Program-made: the position numbers and the translations under genes
Part shown: positions 18,786-25,769 of the stretch, piece by piece
Layout: each line of letters begins with the position of its first letter
Numbering within the stretch: the first letter of the stretch is position 1
Notes under the pieces: model-generated
The model's database searches: none
What the model was told of the DNA's origin: nothing
The model's input: the letters and a program-made list of their open reading frames with translations, nothing else
Origin: Hyphomicrobiales bacterium
GTDB taxonomy: Bacteria; Pseudomonadota; Alphaproteobacteria; Rhizobiales; Devosiaceae
NCBI GenBank assembly: GCA_027066315.1
Contig: JAMONZ010000036.1
Location: forward strand, 1 to 45,177
Direction of reading: 5' to 3'
Length of the DNA stretch: 45,177 nucleotides

Positions 18786-20333
18786 TTATTTACTAATAAA
18801 TTTATTCAAATCATTCATATAAAAAACAACATCATTTATAGCTAGATCCAGAGAATCTAGGGCAGATTGCTTTTGCTTTTCTATGTTAACTTTTGTAAAC
18901 TGCCCTGTTCTTGGGTTATTTATTATTTTATCAAAATCCATAATATTTCTTGAGCTAGTAAGAATTATAGGCACTGAATAATCTACCTCCTCAAAAACTT
19001 GCTTGACTTTATTATCAAGGTTTTTAGATAATATATGTTCACTTGAACCTTTAGAAATTGATTTTTCCATAACTTCATAAAGAGATGCTTTAACTTTATC
19101 TATTTGCTCAAGAGCCTGATTAATTTTTAATCCATCAACATCATAACCATTTTTAACCAAACCCTCTTTTACATAAGAAATATCATCAAAATATATCTCG
19201 ACATTATCACTATTCTTGTGCAGCTTATTGAAAAGCACATCTTTTTCTATGGCTGTTAAATTGTTAGAGGGTGGCTGTTTTGCTGATAAAACATTATTTT
19301 TGATTTTTATTTCAATTTTTTTAATTTCACCTGTTGCAAGATTTACATCGTAAACAGCTTCTTCAATAGCAATAAGTTTAGCCTTAATCTTACCATCTAT
19401 TTCTTTTGTTTTTGCTTGTTTAATTCTAACTATTTCAGCAGAATCTAAAGGCAATATATTTTGTTTTAGCTTTAAATCATTTAACCGCTCTATTTCACTA
19501 CTGGCAGATGTGAAAATGCTTATTGCAGGTTTAATTTCATCATTTCTAAGTTGCTTAATTTGATCTGATTTATCCAGCAAATCAACCCTAGCCTGCTTTA
19601 CTTGTGCCTTAGGTCTATTTTGATCAAAATTAAACGAAGAGCTATTATCAATTTCATTTTCAAGACCCCTTAAGGACTTATTCAAATTCCCCAACATATC
19701 GCTAGATGTACTTGCACCATTGTCATGGGTCATTATTTGAGTGCGATACTTTTCATAGCCCAAAGATAATAATTTTTCTTCAGCATTTTTGACATCACTT
19801 CGCACTTTATCCAACTCATCAATTGATTTATTAATTGAAATATTGGCCTGTTTTTTTGTAACACTCGCTGACTTTATTGTTTTTAAAGCTCTAACTGGAG
19901 GTGATACATTCTCAATAATCCTTGGAATTGCCATAGCAGCATAATATCCAAAAAATTCGGGACTTGTATTGTTATCTATTGAAGATTGATACTCGTCACT
20001 TAAGTTGGCAATATCTTTGCTAGTGTCAACAATAGATCCCAAAATGTGAGAAGTTAAATAAACAGAGGGAAGAACAGGATTTTTTTGATAAACTTGCCCT
20101 AAATTGATAACTTCTTGCGGTAAATTTTTTATTTTAAGCGAAACTGCTTCACTAGCTTCTTCTCGATAATTGGGATCTGAATATAATCTGCCATAATTAT
20201 TAGCTGCATTTGCAATACCAGAGGCAGCGCTATCAAATAGATTTTCAAGGGTTTTTGTAAATTTATCTACTGAACGATCAAAACCAGATTGAGCAGGCGT
20301 AGTTTGATTTGAATTTGTAATATTATTTGACAT
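18786..20333 (-). CDS. Unrecognised 515-residue coiled-coil protein
   Basis: I do not recognise a family. The first 20 residues are polar and Asn/Thr/Gln rich. Residues about 20-150 are mixed alpha-helical with small-residue stretches (SAASGIANAANNYGRLYSDP and GYYAAMAIPRIIENVSPP). From about 160 to 350 the sequence is charged, Lys/Glu/Ile rich and heptad-like, suggesting long coiled coils. A more ordered stretch (VDYSVPIILTSSRNIMDF) lies near residue 460. There is no signal peptide and no convincing membrane helix. Segments such as YSDPNYREEASEAV resemble linker regions that precede toxic tips in polymorphic toxins, but I see no toxin motif and no immunity gene, so this is weak. By eye it is more AT-rich than its neighbours and it stands alone between ruvX and an AEC gene. 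It could be a secreted effector or a lineage-specific structural protein. No good ribosome-binding site is visible. Confidence 0.6.
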   Translation of the reverse strand: MSNNITNSNQTTPAQSGFDRSVDKFTKTLENLFDSAASGIANAANNYGRLYSDPNYREEASEAVSLKIKNLPQEVINLGQVYQKNPVLPSVYLTSHILGSIVDTSKDIANLSDEYQSSIDNNTSPEFFGYYAAMAIPRIIENVSPPVRALKTIKSASVTKKQANISINKSIDELDKVRSDVKNAEEKLLSLGYEKYRTQIMTHDNGASTSSDMLGNLNKSLRGLENEIDNSSSFNFDQNRPKAQVKQARVDLLDKSDQIKQLRNDEIKPAISIFTSASSEIERLNDLKLKQNILPLDSAEIVRIKQAKTKEIDGKIKAKLIAIEEAVYDVNLATGEIKKIEIKIKNNVLSAKQPPSNNLTAIEKDVLFNKLHKNSDNVEIYFDDISYVKEGLVKNGYDVDGLKINQALEQIDKVKASLYEVMEKSISKGSSEHILSKNLDNKVKQVFEEVDYSVPIILTSSRNIMDFDKIINNPRTGQFTKVNIEKQKQSALDSLDLAINDVVFYMNDLNKFISK

Positions 20334-20360
20334 GAAATTGTTCGCTGTTGATCTAGGGTA

Positions 20361-20389
20361 AATCTAATTTTTAAGACTCTAAACAACAA
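20361..20389 (-). promoter_or_regulatory. Possible promoter of the unknown 515-residue gene
   Basis: On the minus strand TTGTTG (20389-20384) and TAGATT (20366-20361) are separated by 17 bases, giving a start about 20 bases before the ATG. The match is only by eye. Confidence 0.3.
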
Positions 20390-20531
20390 TCCGTATTAAC
20401 TACGTATATTTGAATAGCTAAAACTTAAGGCAATAGCGATAAGCAGATTAATGTTGACAAATTAACAGTTAGCTTCATCTTGCAAGAAACAATTATTGAT
20501 ATGAAAACTAACAAAATAGAATGTGAAATAA

Positions 20532-21470
20532 ATGCTCTTTGTATTTAACTCTTTAATCCCAATTTTTACGCTCATTGCGCTTGGTTTTATCCTAAGGAAA
20601 ACTGGCGTTATAAAAAACGAGCAATGGCGTGGCGTTGAGCTTATGTGTTTTTGGCTGCTTTTTCCCGCCCTGCTTATTACAACTTTAAACGATGCAGACA
20701 TTTCATTTGGTGCTTTAGCCCCATTTGCCAGCGCATTATTTGCAACTATTTTTATAATAACATTGATTGTTTGGTTATTGAGAGTGCCACTCAAAAATAT
20801 TCTCAACGTTAATGGCCCATCTTTTAGCACAATTTTTCAAACTTCAACCCGCTGGCATGGTTTTATAGCGTTGGCAATTGTTGATGATTTATTTGGCGCA
20901 AATGGCATGGCAGTACTTGCAATCGCTTTTGTAGTGATTGTTCCATATATCAATGTGGTAAATATTTTTGTTCTTGCAAAATACGCAAGCAAGCAAAAAG
21001 CTACACCCAAAATGATTATTACAACCATCATTAAAAACCCTTTGATTATTGGCATATCAATCGGTATTTTTTTAAACCTAAGCAATTTTGCCCTGCCCAC
21101 TCCAATCTATACAACGCTTGACTTGCTGGGGCGTGGGGCTCTTGGCGTTTCACTGTTAGCCTTAGGTGCAGGAATAAGCTGGATGGCAGTGAAATCCTCT
21201 GGTAAAGAGGTGATTATAGCAAGTTCTATTCGACTGCTCCTAACCCCAATTGTGGCAGCAATTTTTGCATATATTTTTGGTGTAACTGGAGATACATTTG
21301 TCATTCTAATAATAGCTAGCGCAGTTCCAACCGCAGTAAATGGCTATGTGCTTGCCCGCACAATGGGCGGTGATGCAGAATTATATGCAACCACATCAAG
21401 CGCACAGGTGCTAATTTCATTTATATCATTACCAATTATAATCTGGCTAGCAACGCAATTTGCAGTTTAA
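20532..21470 (+). CDS. AEC (auxin efflux carrier) family transporter
   Basis: A ten-helix inner-membrane carrier of the AEC/bile-acid type superfamily, 312 residues; bacterial members move malate, malonate and other organic acids, but the substrate cannot be read from sequence. It begins NSLIPIFTLIALGFILRKTG and MCFWLLFPALLITTL. The second half repeats the pattern, with GALGVSLLALGAGISW and ASAVPTAVNGYVLARTMGGD, the conserved helix-breaking segment. It is separated by 198 bases from the divergent unknown gene and precedes pyrB by 88 bases. The Shine-Dalgarno is weak. Confidence 0.88.
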   Translation: MLFVFNSLIPIFTLIALGFILRKTGVIKNEQWRGVELMCFWLLFPALLITTLNDADISFGALAPFASALFATIFIITLIVWLLRVPLKNILNVNGPSFSTIFQTSTRWHGFIALAIVDDLFGANGMAVLAIAFVVIVPYINVVNIFVLAKYASKQKATPKMIITTIIKNPLIIGISIGIFLNLSNFALPTPIYTTLDLLGRGALGVSLLALGAGISWMAVKSSGKEVIIASSIRLLLTPIVAAIFAYIFGVTGDTFVILIIASAVPTAVNGYVLARTMGGDAELYATTSSAQVLISFISLPIIIWLATQFAV

Positions 21471-21558
21471 TCATATCTATGAATAAATAAGAATGCGCTT
21501 GGCATTAGTTGTATTTTTAGGTTAGACATTTTTAACTTAGAAAGCTGGGATTACACAG

Positions 21559-22611
21559 ATGAATAAGAATTTAAAAACATCATCAAGGTTAAAGACTGAC
21601 AAACCTAATTCTATTCAAAAATTTAATCACAAAAATCTTTTAGCAATCTCCCAACTCAACCAAGTTGAGATTGTTGAGCTGCTTGATAGAGCTGATGAGA
21701 TGGCAAAAGTCTCACTTACTCCGCAAAATATTATTCCAAGTCTAAAAGGCAAAACTCAAATTAATCTATTTTTTGAAAACTCAACTAGAACCCAAGCAAG
21801 TTTTGAAATAGCCGGTAAACGACTTGGCGCACTTGTTATGAATATGAATGTTCAAACATCATCGCTTAACAAAGGCGAAACATTAATTGATACTGCCTCA
21901 ACCCTAAATGCAATGCGCCCTGATGTTATTGTTGTGCGTCATTCGGCCTCGGGAGCGGTTGAGCTTTTAAGCCAAAAAGTAAGTTGTTCAGTTATAAATG
22001 CCGGAGATGGATCGCATGAACACCCAACACAAGCACTTTTAGATGCACTAACTATCCGCCGCCATAAAAAACGCCTAAATGGCCTAACCGTTGCTATATG
22101 CGGTGATATTGCCCATTCTCGTGTTGCCCGCTCAAACCTTATGCTGCTAAACGCCATGAATGTTCGCACTAGAGTAATCGCCCCACAAACCCTTTTACCT
22201 AAGGGAATAGAAAATATCTGTGCAGAAGTTTTTACAGATATGAAAAAGGGCCTAAAAGACGCTGATGTAGTAATGATGTTGCGCCTGCAGCACGAGAGAA
22301 CAGATGGGCAATTAATCCCCTCTGCCCGTGAATTTTATCATTTTTATGGCTTAGACAAGAAGAAATTATCTTATGCAAAGCCAGATGCAATTGTCATGCA
22401 CCCTGGGCCAATGAATAGAGGTGTAGAGATTGATCCCTCAATTGCCGATGGAGCGCAAGCAGTTATTACCGAGCAGGTAGAAATGGGTGTTGCTGTTAGA
22501 ATGGCAGTGTTAAATAGTCTAGTTGGCAAAAGTGCGCATAACAATATGGGGCATAACAATATGGGGCATAACAATATGGGGCATAATAATATGGGGCAAG
22601 AAAATGAGTAA
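21559..22611 (+). CDS. pyrB: Aspartate carbamoyltransferase, catalytic chain
   Basis: Condenses carbamoyl phosphate with aspartate, the first committed step of pyrimidine synthesis. It has 350 residues. The carbamoyl phosphate site [21 protein letters not shown], the domain-linking [14 protein letters not shown], the aspartate-loop LRLQHER, and [11 protein letters not shown] are intact. The N-terminus has about 25 extra polar residues. The last 18 or so residues are an Asn-Asn-Met-Gly-His repeat encoded by four 15-bp units, beyond the end of the normal fold. The stop overlaps the pyrC start by eight bases. In organisms with an inactive PyrC-like partner the two proteins form one dodecameric enzyme, and that is likely here. 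Confidence 0.96.
   Translation: MNKNLKTSSRLKTDKPNSIQKFNHKNLLAISQLNQVEIVELLDRADEMAKVSLTPQNIIPSLKGKTQINLFFENSTRTQASFEIAGKRLGALVMNMNVQTSSLNKGETLIDTASTLNAMRPDVIVVRHSASGAVELLSQKVSCSVINAGDGSHEHPTQALLDALTIRRHKKRLNGLTVAICGDIAHSRVARSNLMLLNAMNVRTRVIAPQTLLPKGIENICAEVFTDMKKGLKDADVVMMLRLQHERTDGQLIPSAREFYHFYGLDKKKLSYAKPDAIVMHPGPMNRGVEIDPSIADGAQAVITEQVEMGVAVRMAVLNSLVGKSAHNNMGHNNMGHNNMGHNNMGQENE
22537..22596 (+). repeat. Four tandem 15-bp units at the end of pyrB
   Basis: Units CATAACAATATGGGG at 22537-22551, 22552-22566 and 22567-22581 are identical; the fourth (22582-22596) differs by one base. Each encodes His-Asn-Asn-Met-Gly in the pyrB frame. The unit length is a multiple of three, so copy-number change would leave pyrB in frame and keep the pyrC frame relation. 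The GGGG of the last unit falls seven bases before the pyrC ATG and may act as its ribosome-binding site. Confidence 0.95.
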
Positions 22612-23911
22612 TTATAAACTTATAAAGAATGCTCGAATTATTGATCCAGCCACGAATACCGACAAAATTGGCTCAATATTGATTAAAAATACAAAAATAA
22701 ATGATATTTCGTTTGAAAAAACCATTAATGCGCCTCAAGGGGCAACAATAATAGATGCTAAGGGTTTGGTGCTTTGCCCAGGGCTGATTGATACTCGAGT
22801 TTTTACGGGCGAGCCAGGGCATGAGTATAAAGAAAACTTACGATCTGCCTCAAACGCCGCTGCAGCTGGTGGTGTGACAACATTTGTTATGATGCCAGAT
22901 ACAATGCCAATCATTGATAATACTGCTTTAGTAGATTTTATTATCCGCCGAGCAAAAGCCACCGCAAAAGTAAATATCCTGCCCGCCGCAGCCATAACAA
23001 AGGGGTTAAAGGGAAAACAATTATCTGAATTTGGCCTATTAAAAAAAGCAGGTGCAGTTTGTTTTACCGATGGGCGTTTTTCATTAGGCTCAACCGCCAC
23101 CCTAAAATCAGCCTTCACATATGCCGCTAATTTTAAGATGCCAATTATCAACCATTTAAACGATGAGGGATTGGGCGCAAGTGGCGTTGTCAACGAGGGG
23201 TTGATGGCAACGGGCTTGGGACTAAAGGGAATACCAAAAGAGGCAGAAACTATTCCACTAGAGCGAGATCTCCAATTGGCTCTAAAGAGTGGCGTAAAAT
23301 ATCACGGCGCACAAATTTCATCTGCTTCTTCTGTTGAAATAATGCGACGCCATAAAAAAACAAACTCAAATATTACATGCGGTGTATCAATCAATAATCT
23401 TTCCCTAAATGAAAATGATGTAGGATCGTATAGAACATTTTTTAAACTTTCTCCGCCCCTTCGTTCAGAAGATGATAGAGCCGCACTCGTAAATGGCTTA
23501 AACGAAGGCATAATTGATATTATCCATTCAGGGCATGACCCTCAAGATGTTGAAGTCAAACGCCAACCTTTTGCTCAAGCAGGAGATGGTGCAATTGGGC
23601 TAGAGACCATGTTAAGTGCGGCACTTAGGCTTTATCATTCTGGTGAAAGTGATTTAATCACAATTTTATCTGCAATGACCATTAAACCTGCAAAATTACT
23701 TAAGCTAAAATCAGGGCGCATTAAAATTGGCTCTCCAGCTGATTTAATTTTATTTGATATAGATTTCCCATGGGTGGTAGATGAAAGTAAATTATTATCA
23801 CGCTCAAAAAATACAACTTTTGAACAAGCCAAGCTAAGCGGAAAAGTTTTTTACACATTTGTTAGTGGGCAAGAAGTTTATTCTCAAAAAGGAGAAAATA
23901 ATGTTACTTGA
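22604..23911 (+). CDS. pyrC: Dihydroorotase-like protein (PyrC/PyrX), probably non-catalytic partner of PyrB
   Basis: It belongs by sequence to class I dihydroorotases (435 residues, amidohydrolase fold) but looks inactive. The zinc-binding HxH that follows strand 1 (normally DxHVHxREPG) is [10 protein letters not shown], and the later TDHAPH-type block reads [12 protein letters not shown], losing the catalytic aspartate. The H of the ICHVS-type motif is also absent ([10 protein letters not shown]). In Pseudomonas the comparable PyrC' is needed only to assemble PyrB, and rhizobial pyrB neighbours have the same changes, so a structural role is inferred and a true dihydroorotase must be elsewhere. 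A longer frame to 22523 runs through the repeat as ITIWG units and is rejected; ATG 22604 overlaps the pyrB stop as ATGAGTAA. Confidence 0.9.
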   Translation: MSNYKLIKNARIIDPATNTDKIGSILIKNTKINDISFEKTINAPQGATIIDAKGLVLCPGLIDTRVFTGEPGHEYKENLRSASNAAAAGGVTTFVMMPDTMPIIDNTALVDFIIRRAKATAKVNILPAAAITKGLKGKQLSEFGLLKKAGAVCFTDGRFSLGSTATLKSAFTYAANFKMPIINHLNDEGLGASGVVNEGLMATGLGLKGIPKEAETIPLERDLQLALKSGVKYHGAQISSASSVEIMRRHKKTNSNITCGVSINNLSLNENDVGSYRTFFKLSPPLRSEDDRAALVNGLNEGIIDIIHSGHDPQDVEVKRQPFAQAGDGAIGLETMLSAALRLYHSGESDLITILSAMTIKPAKLLKLKSGRIKIGSPADLILFDIDFPWVVDESKLLSRSKNTTFEQAKLSGKVFYTFVSGQEVYSQKGENNVT

Positions 23912-24512
23912 TGCTTTTATTGCAGCCACAATTGGCTATTTACTAGGCTCAATCCCCTTTGGCCTACTACTCACTCGTTTTGCAGGAAAAGGCGATATTC
24001 GTGATATTGGCTCTGGCAATATTGGCGCAACAAACGTTTTACGCACTGGTAATAAATGGCTAGCCATTGCTACCTTGTTGCTTGATATGGGCAAATCAGC
24101 ACTTGCTGTAATCATTGTAAGCAGCATTTTTGCTAACCTAGACTATACATTGCGTGTAACAATTTTAGCTGGAATGTTCGCCCTTTTGGGTCATTTATTT
24201 CCTGTTTGGCTAAAATTTAAAGGTGGCAAAGGTGTTGCAACATATATCGGTTTTTTATTGGCAATAAACCCAATCATAGGAATTATTTTTTGTGCTGCAT
24301 GGTTGTTTTTTGCCTATAGTTTTGGATTTTCTTCACTTGCCGCCCTCGCAGCCGCCGCCGCAATGCCATATATATCATTCATGTTTTCTGGGCTTGAATT
24401 AGCGATTGCAACACTCATCATGTCTGCCCTGATTTTTTATAAGCATATTGATAATATGAAACGGTTGGCTGCAGGAACAGAGCCAAAAATTAGCAAAAAT
24501 AAATCAAAATAA
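23901..24512 (+). CDS. plsY: Acyl-phosphate glycerol-3-phosphate acyltransferase
   Basis: Membrane enzyme that transfers an acyl group from acyl phosphate to glycerol 3-phosphate, the first step of phospholipid synthesis. It has 203 residues and about five helices. The three conserved motifs are visible: GSIPFGLLLTR, GSGNIGATNVLRT, and KFKGGKGVATYIG. ATG 23901 has GGAG six bases upstream and overlaps the pyrC stop by 11 bases; the longer frame from 23859 is not supported. The pyrB-pyrC-plsY-dprA-topA order is common in rhizobia. Confidence 0.95.
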   Translation: MLLDAFIAATIGYLLGSIPFGLLLTRFAGKGDIRDIGSGNIGATNVLRTGNKWLAIATLLLDMGKSALAVIIVSSIFANLDYTLRVTILAGMFALLGHLFPVWLKFKGGKGVATYIGFLLAINPIIGIIFCAAWLFFAYSFGFSSLAALAAAAAMPYISFMFSGLELAIATLIMSALIFYKHIDNMKRLAAGTEPKISKNKSK

Positions 24513-24521
24513 GGTAGTATT

Positions 24522-25676
24522 TTGGCTTCAAATTTGAGCGAACAACAAGTTTGTGACTGGCTAAGGCTTATTCGCACTGAAAATGTCGGGCCAGCAACAT
24601 TTAGAAAATTGCTCAACCGTTATGGCTCAGCAAGTGCCGCCCTTGATGCTTTGCCTTTTCTTAGCTCAAGGGGAGGCAAAAACTCAAACCTAAAAGCACC
24701 AAGCAAAAGCGATATTGAGAGTGAAATTTTAGTACTGCAAAATATGGGTGCAAGGATAGTCAGTGCGGCTGATGATGATTTTCCAGATCTTTTAAAACAT
24801 ATCGCCTCCTCCCCTCCTCTTTTCTCAATAATGGGTGGTGAAAAACTTAATTTTGAAAAAACAATAGCAATCGTTGGCGCAAGGAATGCCTCAGCTTCAG
24901 GCCAAAGATTGAGCAAAATCTTGGCCAATGATTTAGGCGAAGCTGGCTATACAATAGTTTCAGGTCTTGCTAGAGGCATAGATGCAAATGCACATGCTGC
25001 AAGTTTAAAAACAGGAACTATTGCTGTATTCGCAGGAGGTCTAAACACTATTTACCCAAGTGAGAATATTGATCTAGCAAAAAAAATTGTAGAAAACGGC
25101 GGCGCACTCATTAGCGAGATGGGGTTAAATTACTCACCAAGGGCTAAAGATTTCCCTCGGCGCAATCGTTTAGTATCGGGACTTTCTTTAGGTGTTGTTA
25201 TTATTGAAGCTGCCAAAAAAAGCGGCTCACTAATTACCGCCAGATTTGCCCTCGAGCAGAACCGTGAGATTTTTGCTGTACCAGGATCACCCCTAGATCC
25301 ACGAGCTGCTGAGCCAAACAGCCTAATTCGTGATGGAGCAACATTAATTACATCTGCTGATGATATTATTGAAAGCCTTTCAAACACTCACCCATCGGAT
25401 AATTTATTATTTGAAGATGATACTAATAGTGATTTTCATTTTGATTTCAGCTCTGATAATAAAACTACTCAAAATAGTGAACCAAAAAATATTGAACCAA
25501 GTCAAAGTGAAAGAGAGCAGCTTTTAAATGCCCTTAGTTTTACCCCAGTTTCAGTAGATGAGATAATTTCGCAAACGCAAATAAAGACTTTAAATATTCA
25601 AACAATCTTGCTCGAACTTGATATTGCAGGGCGCATAGAATGGGCTAGCGGACAACTAGTATCACTCAAACAATGA
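24522..25676 (+). CDS. dprA: DNA-processing protein DprA (Smf)
   Basis: Binds incoming single-stranded DNA and loads RecA during natural transformation; widely kept even where competence is unknown. It has 384 residues. A SAM-like N-terminal helical part (LRLIRTENVGPATFRKLL) is followed by the Rossmann-like core with IAIVGARNASASGQRLS, SGLARGIDANAHAASL, the conserved PRRNRLVSGLSLGVVIIEA, SLITARFALEQNREIFAVPG and PNSLIRDGA. A winged-helix domain closes the protein (about 320-384). The start is a TTG; AAGG seven bases before it and the position nine bases after plsY support it. Confidence 0.94.
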   Translation: MASNLSEQQVCDWLRLIRTENVGPATFRKLLNRYGSASAALDALPFLSSRGGKNSNLKAPSKSDIESEILVLQNMGARIVSAADDDFPDLLKHIASSPPLFSIMGGEKLNFEKTIAIVGARNASASGQRLSKILANDLGEAGYTIVSGLARGIDANAHAASLKTGTIAVFAGGLNTIYPSENIDLAKKIVENGGALISEMGLNYSPRAKDFPRRNRLVSGLSLGVVIIEAAKKSGSLITARFALEQNREIFAVPGSPLDPRAAEPNSLIRDGATLITSADDIIESLSNTHPSDNLLFEDDTNSDFHFDFSSDNKTTQNSEPKNIEPSQSEREQLLNALSFTPVSVDEIISQTQIKTLNIQTILLELDIAGRIEWASGQLVSLKQ

Positions 25677-25685
25677 ATAATAAGT

Positions 25686-25714
25686 TTGACACATGGCATG
25701 CAAATAAGCATTTT
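25686..25714 (+). promoter_or_regulatory. Candidate promoter before topA
   Basis: A perfect TTGACA (25686-25691) is followed after 17 bases by CATTTT (25709-25714). The -10 is poor, which is common in alphaproteobacteria. It lies in the only sizeable gap (93 bases) of the plus-strand gene run before topA. Confidence 0.35.
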
Positions 25715-25769
25715 GCGCCAGAATAAAAAGTAAAAATAACAAATTTTCGCTAATGGAGCATATATAATC

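Noticed and set aside
22523-22603. Longer pyrC frame through the repeats (ITIWG units)
   Set aside because: It merely reads the pyrB repeat in another phase. Homology begins at [15 protein letters not shown], and the ATG there overlaps the pyrB stop in a normal way.
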